64,000 nucleotides of DNA, from NCBI GenBank assembly GCA_010015655.1, contig ML976695.1, positions 327,656-391,655 on the forward strand, read 5' to 3'. The position numbers and the translations under genes are program-made. The notes below the pieces were generated by a model. The model had not been told where the DNA came from. It ran no database searches and saw only the letters and a list, made by a program, of their open reading frames with translations. This document shows positions 33,211 to 44,835 of the stretch, piece by piece. How positions within the stretch are numbered: the first letter of the stretch is position 1; every line of letters starts with the position of its first letter. This DNA comes from Bimuria novae-zelandiae CBS 107.79. Lineage: Eukaryota; Ascomycota; Dothideomycetes; Pleosporales; Didymosphaeriaceae.

Positions 33211-34429
33211 ATATTTAGTTTAAATTATCTATATTAATAAAGCTAGTATGTCTTCTTTTTAAATATACTAGGTACCCTATATAGTTAGTATTATAAGTAT
33301 TATATAAAGTCGTGTTATAATTTTAGTAGAGTGCACGGATAACTAGTGTACGCAAATAATTAGTAGAACACGTTATGCTACGTAGTTATCTTTAATGGCT
33401 AAAGCTTATAACTAATATAGTTTTTCTTGTCCTACGTACCAAACTAGATTTATACGATCTCTAAAAATAAATAGACGTTAAAAGTAATAAGTATTAAGTA
33501 GCTATAGCGTACACTTATACTTAAGATAACTTTATTTAATAGCTAGCACAGGCTCCTAATACTTAATAGTTATAATAGCTATATTAATATAGATTTTCTG
33601 TAACTTTATAAATAGTATTAAATAAAGCTTTTATACCTGCCTACGTATATTTTACACGTCTTATAGCCTCTAAATCTAACTTTTTTAATAATAAAGTTAA
33701 GTTACTAATACTAAATCTAAAACCTTATATTACTTAATAACGTCGCACTGATTTAAAAAGCCATTTATTATTTATTACTATTAAGTTAAACAAAAGGCTT
33801 TATAAAGAATATAATCTAAGCTAGTTAGTAAGTATTTAGTATCTACCTATTTAATATTAATTAAGTGCTTAGCTTATCGCAGGTCTCTGTCACGATGCCT
33901 ATATATACTATCCTATGTCTTGCAACAATAGCTATTGTTACTCGTTTCTTTTGGGGATGTATAACGACGTGGTATAGGGCGACGTACATTACAGTCTCTT
34001 AGAAACCTACTACGTTTATATATTAGTAATAGCCTTAGCAATAGCTTTAGAGCTTCCTCTCTACTTCTTAAGATCCTTATAATTTTTATATAACGTAGCA
34101 CAGCGTCCAGCGCGTTAATAATCTAGGCTATATACCCTAGCTACTCCTATAAAAAGTAGGTAAGTCTCTAGTAGCTAAAAATATTTACTTTTTAACGGTA
34201 ATATAATCACGTATAAGTAAATTTAAATTAATATTTTATAAAAAAAAAATATTAGGGAGGCTATACGAGTAGCTAAAGCTTTAGTAGCTTAATTATTTAA
34301 ATTTATTGTATTAAAAATCTTAAAAACTTTTAATATAACTATAGTAGCTATAGCACTTTAATTTATGTATAATTAATAATAATTGTAAGTAGCGTTGCTG
34401 AGATATCGCGTGTTTTATGCAGGTGTCAT

Positions 34430-34760
34430 GTATTGCGAGGGTGACTCGTTTCTATATACGTTAGCTTATCTGATGGTCGTGTACTCAAGTCTTCGAGCGC
34501 AACAACTCGCCACGGGTGACCTGCCAACTTGAACAAACTTGCCCACTCACCGTTGCATCCGACAATGGCCAAGTATAAGACCGGTGCTATACCTTCTTCC
34601 AGCGCGGCAAGCTCAAGGACGCGTCTGTATTGAGCCCCCACCCACTGAGACACCGTCGTCACCACCATCCTTATATGAGTAAGACACACTCGCCCAACCC
34701 ATTCATCCCCCAATTCCCAAAGTTATCCCATGCACCGTCAATATATGTCGCACACGGACC
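34430..34760. other. Small GC-balanced island inside the AT-rich block
   Basis: About 330 bp with normal composition starting at the right end of the pogo-like element and ending abruptly at about 34760. A minus-strand frame of about 95 codons is open but begins without ATG, and I recognise no family in it. It may be a surviving piece of host sequence. Confidence 0.5.
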
Positions 34761-35288
34761 ACCTCTTAATAGCCAATTAGATAATTAATTGCTAAAACAT
34801 CAAGACGTGTATTATAATATTAGTAATTATTAATTACTAGCTAAAATATTACTTTTTTAAAATCTTTAGCGAATGCAAACATACTAAAAGCTATATAGCT
34901 ATTAAGTAATAATACTAACTTTATAAAATATATAAAGTACTTAAAAAGCTAGTATTTTACTTAACCTGCTATATAAGCTATTACCTGACTAATAACTGCT
35001 TAGAATTAATAATGTACGTACTTTTAAAGAAGCCTATTTACCTAAAAGTGTAAATATTAATTCTCTTATTATTTAATATAATTAGTTTTTTAACGCTAGC
35101 GTGCTTAATTAAATTATATACTATATAAATTATTATACTAAAAAGCTTTATAATAAGCAACCTAAGTCCTAAATAGCTAGCTCTTAACACTAAAAACCTA
35201 CCTCGCTGGCTAAGCTATATACCTACTTCGCGATTGTTGTCTACAGAGGTCTACACTAAGAGTTCTTACTAGAGCAGTACTAGGTAAG
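34761..35288. other. AT-rich RIP-degraded DNA, no element recognised
   Basis: High TpA content, no inverted repeat or readable frame. A somewhat GC-richer stretch near 35200-35280 has no recognisable coding content. Confidence 0.5.
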
Positions 35289-35369
35289 TGTTACGATCAC
35301 GAACCCCACAGAAACAAAGGAACCAGACAATTGCGCCAAGAAGGTCATTATTGGCGAAATAACTAGAGC

Positions 35370-35816
35370 TATTATGGGGCGCTCTCGCTTAGTCCAATCC
35401 AGATTAGGGTAATAAGATAATAAGGTACCTTATAAATTATTTAATAATATAAGTTAATGCGACACCCAGCGCGTAGCTAAATAATCTAATTTTATAATAA
35501 ATAAGATAACTATTAGTCTATATAGGAGAACGTACTTGCATAAAAGATATATAAGTTAACTATAAGGAGCGTATAAAGGAAACTATCCTATATATATATA
35601 CCCTCCTTATTCTATAGAATCCCACGGTATCCTATACTCTAGTTCCATGGGATCTCATGGGATATCTTGGGACGTTACGTGATCGTAATCACGTGGTCCC
35701 ATAATATCCTATAGTCGTGGCGTCTAAGACAGCCTGAGACATTACGTAATCCCTAGGTGGGGCCCGAGTGCCGTCATAAGGCCCGTCGTCTTACTATTAA
35801 CTTCTAAATCGTAACA
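35370..35816 (-). repeat. Left LTR (3' LTR of the minus-strand gypsy element)
   Basis: 447 bp, ends in ATCGTAACA, begins TATTATGGGG where the partner has TGTTATAGGA. Contains a palindromic GATCTCATGGGATATC-like segment shared with the partner. Confidence 0.92.
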
Positions 35817-35838
35817 TTATCCTCCTCCTTTCTCTACA
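35817..35838 (-). other. Polypurine tract of the gypsy element
   Basis: The minus strand next to the 3' LTR reads AGAGAAAGGAGGAGGATAA, a purine run in the position needed to prime plus-strand DNA synthesis. Confidence 0.7.
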
Positions 35839-35899
35839 TATCCCTATGCAGTAGCCAATATCCTCCTAGAGTACTCTTTGTTATTATTCTATTAAAGAT

Positions 35900-38800
35900 T
35901 AAATAAACTTAGCTAGTTAGACTACTATAGTGTCCTATAAGTACTATATAAAGAAGGGCTTAATCTATAAGCTATTCTTTCTTAAGATATAGTATAGTAA
36001 TTACTATAAAAATAGCGTTATAAAGTATAAACCGCTAGAACTTATAGTTCTAAACTTTTCTTAAATTAATTTTAAAGTAAATAGGCTTAAGCGCCTAGAA
36101 GAGGTAATAGTAATTAAAAAAAAATAGCTATAATAGCTTTTCTAGCTACTTACACTAAAAGAAAAAAGTTATTAAAGTAAAAGTATTTACTTAAAGAGTA
36201 TAAGAAGAAGCTTCTTACTAACTTAATAAAATTTATTAAGGAGATAAAGTACCTTAAAAGGCTAAAAGAGTTAAGCTAGGATATTGCGTAACTAAAGGGG
36301 GGTCTTATACCTAGCACTATTACTTTAGATTAGGCTACTTTTCCCCTGCCCTTTAACCCTAGTAATCCTAAACCTTTAGCCTTAACTTTTTTAAATATTC
36401 CTAGTAGAACTTCTCTAAGGCCTTTTTATAATTAGTAAAGTTTCTTGTTAGTTCTTATATATTATAGCTTTCTAGCTATCCTTCTTACTTTACCAGGTAC
36501 TTATACTAACGTCTAAATTTTTATAGATTTTAAATTACCTTAACTTCGTACTCTTTGTCTTTAAATTTTAAATATAATTCTAATTTGGCGTTTAGTATTG
36601 CTAGTTCTAATAATAACTTATAGAAGACTAGGTGTATATATATGTTTATAGGTAACTATAGTTTAAAATTAACTAGTCCTTTAAGTTCTTAAACCTCAAA
36701 TAGTCCTTTTTAAAGGTTATTTAGTTTTTTACTTAGTTTTATTATCCTAAGGTTTTTTCGCGAGAGGAGGACTCTATCCCCTTTTTTAAAAGTGAGTTCC
36801 TTAATCCTTTCCTTATTTGCTTATTTTATTATTTACTTATTATATTATATAATATTTTTATGTAATGCCTCGTGCAGGTCCTATATAAGTTTCACTTTAT
36901 TAGCTATGTCCTTCGCAACGCTTCTAATATCTAATAGATTTTAGTAAGTTATTAGCTTACATCCGTTATTAGCATAGTATGGCGAGTACCCTATAGTCGC
37001 TGATCTCGTGCTATTGTATGCTAGCTAGGCTATTAGTAATAGCTTAACCTAATTATCCTAAAGCTTATTTATATATATCTAAAGGTACTATTTTAACGTC
37101 TTATTCGTTCGCTCGATTTAGCTATTTATTTTAGGGTGGAAGCTCGTTGTAAGCTTATATTTAATTCCTAATTCAGCTATAAACGTGGTCTAATACGATA
37201 ATATAAATATCTTAGCCTTATTTATAATAAACTTATCTAGTTATCTAACCTATAATATTAGCTCTTGTTCTACTATATAGGCTAATTCTTTTACTAATAT
37301 AGCTTCTTTAATTAGCACGAACCTTAACTCCTTAGTTAGTTAATAAACTATAACTAAAATAGAGTTATAGGGTTTTTTATTCCTTAGTGATAATAATACT
37401 AGTAATTTTACAATAAAATCTATAGTTACGCTTAACTATAGTCTTAGGGATGGCTATAATAGTTATAAAAGGCCGTAGGGCTTATATCCCTTAGGCTTAT
37501 TTTTATAATAGGCTAAATAGTTGCTTAACACTTTCTATACCGCCTAGCGTAGCCTCGGGATAGTATATTTAATCGCGATCTTACGCGTTATTTTAGCGAT
37601 TCTTATGTATTTCTAGTACTTATTTTTATATAGGTTTTTAATTAGCAGCAGGGCGACATGCTTACTAATCTATACCGTATTTTAATAGTCACGTGCTATT
37701 AATTTTATAGCTTTATAAAAATTATATGCTTATTAATTTTTATTCTTACGTTAGCTATAATCTTAAAAGTCCTTTATATATAGTCCTTAATAAGTAAAGT
37801 CTACGCGTTGTGCTTCTAGCATTAGCGCGAGTTGCGTTTTATTATAGCATAATATTCTATTATTGTCCTTAGTAAGGACTATATTATAGTTAAAGTTACT
37901 TTTTCCTTCTATAAGATCTAATCGTCTGCTAAGAGCATCTACTACTCTATTAGTTATTTCTACTAAATAGGTAATATAGAAGTTATATTCTACTAACTAT
38001 TCTAACTATTTAGCTTATTTATAGTTTAGCTTTTTTATCGTAGTAAAGCGCGTAAGGCTTAGGTAGTTTAAAAATACCTCTACCTAATACTTTACTCCCT
38101 TAAGCTGTGCTTCCTATTACTTTAAGTAGTTAATAATTACTAGGAGTTCTTTATTATAGATCTTATAATTAAGCTCTACTCCCGAGAGCTTCCGAGAATA
38201 GTAGAACACTAGTCTCTATTTCTTATTATTATATTTTTATAGGAGTACGGCTCCTAGCACGTAGTCTAATGCGTTAGTGTATATATAATGTCGCCGCTCT
38301 AGGTTATATATTTATAGTAGTGGCGCCGTTAAGAATAAGCGCTTTAGTTTTTTAAAGACTTTCCTTCTATTTTCTATAGTAGTCGCTATTTACTAGTTTT
38401 TATAAGTTTTATTAATAGAGCGATTATCTTAGAGTAGTTCTTAATAAATTTGTAATAGAAGTTAGTAAAGCCTAAAAAAGACTAAATATCTTTTACTAAT
38501 TTTAGTAGTAATTATTCTTCTATTATCGCGATCTTCTTCCGGTCTATCTTAACACCTTTTCTAAATATAATAAATCTTAAGAATTCTATTTTAGTAACAT
38601 AAAACTCGTACTTCGTAGGGTGTAGAAGTATTTTATACTTTTATAGTTTTTTAAACACCTTTCAAACATGTTCCTTGTGTTTGTCTAAAGAACCACTTAA
38701 ATATATTAATCCATTGTCTAAATACGCTATAACGAATATGTCTAAGTATTTATATAGAACTTAGTTTATAAGTTTTTAAAATATTGCTAGGGCGTTCGTT

Positions 38801-41800
38801 AAACCTATTAGCATAACTATGTACTTAAAAAGACTATATTAAGTATAAAAGGTAGTTTTTTATTTATATCCCCTTACTATTCGTATCCTATAGAATCTAT
38901 CCTAAATATTAAATTTAGTAAACCACTTAGCTCCTTAGAGTTAATTTATAAGTTCTAAGATTATTAATAATCTATATAGAGTTAAAACCGACCGTCTTTC
39001 TTAGATATAAAGAGTATAGGAAATACTGTAGGGCTCTAACTAGGCCTCTATTTCCCTAAGTAGAGATTTTTCTTTAATAGCTCTCTTAACTCTTGTTCCT
39101 AATCTTATGTAAAGGGCCTTAGGCGCTTTTGTTAGAGGCTAGGCCTCTAAAGTACTCGGCTGAGAAACCTCGTGGCCTAAAGCAACTCTAAGAGCCATCG
39201 GGGTACCTCCGGAGTGTCAGGAAACGGACCTAGCCCCTCCGGAGTTAGTCCTCTCCACTCAGAAGCCATATATATAGCGTAGGAAGGAGCTACTTAAACT
39301 CTTTATTAAATTCTTCTGTATTCTTCTGGCATCTTAGGTCTCCCGGGCCCAAAGCCCCTTATAGCTTTAGCCGTAGCTTAGCTCCTTCTACTAGTAGTAT
39401 CTTATAATTTTACTTCTAGTATTCAGGTAAGATAGTCTTATTATATTCCTTAAATAGGTCTACGAATTCCTTATATTCTTCTAGTAGACTAGGGCTTTTA
39501 TTATCTACTTAGACTAACTATACTTATATACAGCACACCTAATCTAGGTGTTACTTAGTAATCCTTTTTATCTAACAAAATAATACTTTTTATATTATAG
39601 ATATCTGGTTCTCCTTCCTTGTCTAAGGTTCCTAGAGGGTTTTCTTTTACCAGGACTTATCCTAAGCTACTGGCGTGTTTTAGGATAGGATTATCTTTTA
39701 CGCTAATCTATCTCTAGATTATACTGCTCTAGCTATTTGTATCTAATAATAGCTTTTATGTCTCCTATCTCCGCGATAGTAAAAACATGTTAGCTCTCTA
39801 GGCCTTCTATATTAACCTGTACTAGCGCCGTCTTAAGGCGTAGCCAACCATTACTATATCCTTATAATTAGGTCCTATCTACAAGTCCTATTTATAGCAG
39901 TATTGTTTTATTATAATATAGTATATTATATTTCTTAACTACTTGCTAGGTGATTAGACACGCGTTTGCCCCTAGGTTAATAAGTACTATTATATAATAC
40001 CTATGCACTATAATGTCTTTAATTAAGCGTTTCTTAACTTAGCGAGTATTTACTTAATAAGCTATAATAATTATACTATTACTAATATAGCTTATTACTT
40101 AGTAATAATCTAGTTTTTTAAGTTCTTAAACTTACTTTAAGCTTCCTATAAGGCCTTTACCTTTTAGATCTAATCCTTAACTTAGGCTAGCTTTAAAATC
40201 TTTTTAATCCTATACTATTTATATTACTAGTAATACGTGTTAAGCACCTTGCGGATTCGCTTAGACTTATATATAAGATCTATCTTATGTTAGGTATAGT
40301 AGGGTGTTAAGTATTCTTCTTAAGATAATAGATAGTGTTTAAGATACTTCCCTACGGAGGCTGCTTCTTCCTACAGACTTAAGTATACTAGACACTAGGG
40401 GTTATATTAATTCTATTTAATTAATATATAGTCTGCGTCTCTTCTTAGCTATATATTTCCTATTATCATGTTAAGGTCGCGAGGATCTAGACCGTAAAGA
40501 AACTATCCTATTTTAAACTTCTATTACTTATATAACTCGTAAGTATTATTAAAATATTAGTGCTAACTATTCTACTTATAGTACTTAAAATAGTATGTAA
40601 GAAAGTACTTATAGTAGTTATTAAGTATATTATACTAACTTTTTTTTAATTAGTAGTGGTCTAATCTTCCTAAAATATAGGCAGCTTTAATCTAAGCCTT
40701 AAAGTACTATTAGTATCTTTTACGTATATATTACTACTACTTAGCGTGTTTATATTATTCTAGTATTATAATATAGAGTAGATAATACCTTAGGGGACTT
40801 TATAGTATTTTAGTAAACTAATAGGCGTCCCACACGTGTGGTCCTTAAATTACCACCTTTATCTTGCACTAAGATAAGTAGTGTAGTATACTATTATATA
40901 TTTAGCAAACGTTGTCTGCTAGTTATTAGAAGATCTAGTATTTATAGAGGGTTTTTCGTTTCTTTTCCTATTTTATTAGTTCTAAGATTTCTTACGTAAG
41001 ATCCACTTCGTCGGCTACTGCCAGTATAAGGGTAGTTATAGCCACTTATAGGAGGTTAGTAGTATTAACCTTAATCTCTTAACCTTTGTAGTCCTTAGCA
41101 AAGTAGCCTTATTTACTATATTAGAGGTAAGCTTTATCCTTAAACCTCCTTTCTTACTCTTCTTATAAGATACCGCTCTTGTCCTAATAGCCTTTCTTTA
41201 GCTTATATAGCTACTTCCCTTTACTATTTTTCTTTTTATACTATCGGGCTTCGTTAGCTATAATAACGTCTCTGTTTCTATCCCTTATTATAGGTCGGAT
41301 ACTAGTTTCTTTTCTAGAGAGTAGTTAAGTGCTATGCTATTTTTCTAGCTTTCGTTCGTACAGGCAATTATCTACTTTAATAGTATTATTTATAAGCTCT
41401 TTTAGATTATCTACTTTTCCTTAGTAGACTAGTTTATCTTTAACTATTTCCTTTAGCCTATTATAGTAGGTAATTATTAGTAGGACTTCTTCTTATCTAT
41501 TAAGCTCTACTATAATTTACTTAAAGTCTAAAGTATAAAGTACTCTTAATTTTTCTTAGCGTAGGTATTAGAAGCGTATTTTAGCCTAAAATTTTTTATT
41601 AATTATGCTAAATATTCTATTTATAACTTTATAAAAAGACTTCTAGTTTTTAAAGGCATCCTTAGTAGCGTCTAACTTATAACTCTTAAGTTTACTATAC
41701 TTAAGGAAGTTATTAATTATTAGTTTAGCCTATATAGCCACCTTATCTTGTATATTTATATAGGTAACTAAGATCTTATCTTACTCCGTCTTAAACCTTC

Positions 41801-42050
41801 CTAGATTATAATAGATAAATAGTTCTATCTATATTAAGAACGTTCCTAGGTAGCCCTTACTAGTATAGGGTTTAAGCTTAAGAACTTTTAGTTAATGCAT
41901 TGCATTCTCTTATCTACTTATTTTTTTACTTATTTTATTAATAATTTCTTAAAGCTAGGCTATTTAAGCTACTTATTTAATAACTAGTTCTCTTAGTATC
42001 CTTTCTTAGTTAGCTAGGGCCGCTAGGGTTGTCAAGCTAGATCCTACTAT
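35900..42050 (-). pseudogene. gag-pol relic with reverse transcriptase, integrase and chromodomain
   Basis: Reading the minus strand, the RT domain is recognisable at about 39000-38500: FISKKDGRF, then AYLDNGLIYL (the YxDD box with Asn for the second Asp), then SLDKHKEHV and a TKIEFLRFII block. Towards the left end (about 36555-36450) a chromodomain can be read as EYEV...YKYLVK-stop-EG with stops at the expected Trp and Tyr-region codons, placing this in the chromovirus branch. Gag should occupy about 42000-40800 and integrase about 37900-36700, but those parts are too mutated to delimit. Stops are so frequent that nothing is translatable. Confidence 0.75.
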
Positions 42051-42071
42051 TATACTATAAAATAGTTAAAG

Positions 42072-42518
42072 TGTTATAGGACGCTCTCGCTTAGTCTAAT
42101 CTAGGTTAAAGTAGTAAAATAATAAAGTACCTTATAAATTATTTAATAGTATAAGTTAATGCGACACTTAGTGCGTAGCTAAATAATTTAATTTTATAAT
42201 AAATAAAATAACTATTAGTCTATATAGAAGAACGTACTTGCACAAAAGATATATAAGTTAACTATAAGGAGCGTATAAAGGAAACTATCCTATATATATA
42301 TACCCTCCTTATTCTATAGAATCCCACGGTATCCTATACTCTAGTTCCATGGGATCTCATGGGATATCTTGGGACGTCACGTAACCGTGGTCACGTGGTC
42401 CCATAATGTCCTATAGTCTTGGCGTCTGAGATAGCCTAAGACATTACGTAATTCCTAGGTGGGGCCCGAGTGCCGTTATAAGGCCCGTCGTCCCACTATT
42501 GACTTCTGGATCGTAACA
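42072..42518 (-). repeat. Right LTR (5' LTR of the minus-strand gypsy element)
   Basis: 447 bp, begins TGTTATAGGACGC and ends GGATCGTAACA, followed directly by the AGAGC duplication. Same length as the left LTR, with no indels seen. Confidence 0.92.
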
Positions 42519-42523
42519 AGAGC

Positions 42524-42810
42524 AAAGGAACATAAGGAAACGCAGGGCAGTGTAATAGGCTAGATGCCTTGTTGTACTGTTCCTCGGTGAAACCCTCGGT
42601 GAAACTCTCAGTGCTCCTTTAGACTGAGTGGGGCCTTGGAAATCTCTCGAATCTTCTTGACAATAACAGCGCACATATAAGTTTGGCCTTACTTGTAGAT
42701 AGTTTGCTCCTCATCGAATACAATCCTGTTACCAGGCATCGGCAACCTTTGCGCAGCCCCTTACAGGCAGCTTAGGTTAGTAGTTACGTAATAAGGTCCC
42801 GCATAACACG
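42524..42810. other. GC-balanced segment interrupted by the gypsy insertion, possible solo LTR
   Basis: With 35289-35369 on the other side of the gypsy element it forms a segment of about 290-370 bp. It begins TGTTACGATCACGAACC, contains CACATATAAG as a TATA-like box and lies between RIP-mutated flanks. Start and layout look like an LTR, but I found no clean CA end or target duplication. Confidence 0.35.
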
Positions 42811-42829
42811 AGACCCCGTAGGACCTTAA

Positions 42830-43150
42830 GGGTGTTAGGGATCTTAGGATCTTAGCAGGACTACGATAATAATTCTAAAAATAGTAAAAACTAATATAAA
42901 TAGTATATAATTTAATAATTCCTTTATACCTTTCCTACTCCTTATAGTTAACTTATTAACACTATAAGTATATCTCTTATAACATATTAGTAAATCTCCT
43001 AATAGTTATTCTATAGTTTGTTATAGAATTAAATTATTTATAACTAATCTTATTATTACCCTTAGCTCTTAACTACTAAATATATGCGAGGTGGTTTACC
43101 TTTTACCTATCCTCCTTTCACCCGGAACAGGCTTAAGGTACGTATAGCCC
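42830..43150 (-). repeat. Dispersed repeat copy 3 (reverse orientation)
   Basis: The reverse complement of about 43000-43130 matches 10560-10680 (TTATAAATAATTTAATYCTA core), with transition differences. Confidence 0.5.
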
Positions 43151-43199
43151 TTATAATAGTAAGACTTCACGGCATGGTGCCTACGCATAAGCTTAATTG

Positions 43200-44739
43200 T
43201 TATATATTAAAGACGCGCTAGAAGTAGTTAGATTAATATTTATATTACATAAAAGTTAGGTATAGCTTTAAGTTGCCTTTTAGTTATATTTAAAAAAAAA
43301 TTTAAAGGTACTCTATAAGCGCGTGCTTAAATACTAAGAGTCTAATAAGTACCTATACATTAATAAGGTAATTACTAGGTTTATAGGCTACGCGGCTAAG
43401 ATTGTAATAATTAATATAAAAGCTATATTATAGGGCTTTAAAATATAGTGTTTAGTAAGTAATAGAGTAATATTAAACTAGTTATTTTATACTAGAGGTG
43501 CTAATTAAAGACTTATTAACTTATTAATACTTATAAACGCTAAGGCGCCTATTTTTACTTTTATAAAGTTAGTTTTTATTACTCTTATACTTGCTAAGGG
43601 CACTATTAGCTATTATTTATTTCTACTAAATCTTTATATTATATAAGATAATAATCTCTTTAATACTATTTTTATATTTAAATATTTAAGATTTAAAGGC
43701 GTAGGCTGTGCAGGACTATTAAAATAACAAAAGCAATAACTAAAAAGAGATTTAAAGTAATAGTAGAGGTAGAAGTAAAAGTAAAAATATTTACTATTAT
43801 AAGACGCGCGTGCTAGAAGTTAACAAAAGAGTGCTTTAACTATAACTTTATAAAGCTTAAGACGTAGTTTACGCGTAAGATAGCGTAGGGAGATATATAT
43901 TAAGTACTATTAAAGAGTTAGTTAGTATGATAGATAGCGTAGAGAGATAATTAAGTTATTTTTTTACCTTTATTATTACTAAGCATAAGTTTTTATCCTT
44001 AACACTATACTAAAACTAAACTAATAAGAGTTACTACTTAACTATTTCAGTTATTATAAAGCTCCGCCGACGCTCTAAAATAGCTTAACATAATAATTAT
44101 TTTTAAAAAGTCTTTAGTCGCGAGCCTGTTAAGTTACTAGGTATACTTAGGATAATAAATAACTATAATAAGTATAAGAGCAAGATAAATCGCTTTAGTT
44201 AAATAAAAAGCTACTACTCTATTTAGCAGGTTAGGCGTTATATATAGAAACCTTTTTAGTACTTTTTACTAGATCTAATGCTTAATAACTATTATAGACT
44301 CTCCTTATACTCCTTTACTAACTTTACTAAACGTAGTAGCTATAAGAAGTTCCTATACACCCTTATTAAGTAGCTATTTAAGCGCGGAAGATAACTTTGC
44401 AATAAATTTAGTAAACGTTAAAGACTTAATAACGCTACTAAGTACGCCTCTATTAATAAGGAGAGCTATTATAAGCCTATAAGGCTATTTGCAGAAGCAA
44501 AGACTTGTGTTGCTTGTGCTGAATCTAGGCGTCAAAAGTACAAGTCTTCACGTCACAAAACACCTCTTCAGCCTACTTCTGGCAATTGCAAGAGACCTCA
44601 GCGTACTCCGCGCTCCTTATATGGCTGTACGCTCTGCCGTCTGCCTTTATGTAGGCCAGAAGTCTCTCCTGAGTGCTGGCAGGACCATCTACGGCGCACA
44701 CGAGCAGCCAAGTCAACAGATACAAAAGCAAGCTCATCT
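43200..44739 (+). pseudogene. PiggyBac-like transposase relic with Cys-rich C-terminus
   Basis: The first 1.2 kb is AT-rich and full of stops. At about 44150-44410 the frame reads INNYNKYKSKINRF, KSYYSI then VRRYI-stop-KPF and YFLLDLMLNNYYRLS, the pattern ((D)xYN...D..R.YY...RR.WKP...LLD...N.Y) that follows the catalytic domain of piggyBac transposases. From 44489 the sequence becomes GC-balanced and reads AKTCVACAESRRQKY, then GCTLCRLPLCRPEVSPECW, a Cys-rich zinc-binding tail as in that family. The frame ends at the TA where the next element inserted. Confidence 0.6.
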
Positions 44740-44740
44740 A

Positions 44741-44820
44741 AGCTAGCGCATGGGGTTCCGAGACACCCGGGGATATGAGACACCGCGCAGAAATCCTCCA
44801 CCCTTCAAAAAATCGCGATA
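44741..44820. repeat. Left TIR of element E
   Basis: 80 bp, GC-rich, ends AAAAAATCGCGATA; one C/T difference from the right copy. Confidence 0.93.
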
Positions 44821-44835
44821 ATTCATTCAGCGTAA

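Larger units (their letters stand above)
31717..33373. mobile_element. TA-flanked inverted-repeat element G, 1657 bp, RIP-mutated
   Basis: The left end ATGTGTTTTACTAGTTATCT, continuing ACGCACACTGGTTATCCG, is matched by the reverse complement of the right end (ACGTGTTCTACTAATTATTT, then GCGTACACTAGTTATCCG), about 48 bp with transition differences only. TA flanks at 31715-31716 and 33374-33375. Its ends resemble those of element B, so it is probably another Fot1/pogo-type element. It contains a fragment of a different Fot1-like copy. No frame is readable. Confidence 0.65.
31220..34443 (+). mobile_element. Pogo-like element with HTH_psq-type transposase relic, containing nested elements
   Basis: The left end CACCCTCGCAAAACATGACA, continuing CCTGCAGAAAACACGCGA, is matched in reverse complement at 34443-34385 with few changes, giving inverted repeats of about 50 bp. 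Just inside the left end (about 31292-31420) a frame reads LAISNFNIG, then YPSQRAIAKAYNI and RIRG, the psq helix-turn-helix start of pogo-type transposases and similar to the element at 44741-46524. The rest is broken by at least two nested insertions and RIP. I could not identify a target-site duplication, so the exact ends are provisional. Confidence 0.6.
35370..42518 (-). mobile_element. Complete Ty3/gypsy LTR retrotransposon (chromovirus type), RIP-inactivated
   Basis: 7149 bp with two 447 bp LTRs and a 5 bp target-site duplication AGAGC at 35365-35369 and 42519-42523. The LTR ends are TGTTA...TAACA (the left copy's TG is mutated to TA). The minus-strand orientation is shown by a polypurine tract just inside the left LTR and by pol domains running right to left. 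A hand alignment of the LTRs gives roughly 36 differences, all transitions except one. RIP has spread over both LTRs and the interior, so divergence cannot be used as a clock. Confidence 0.93.
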
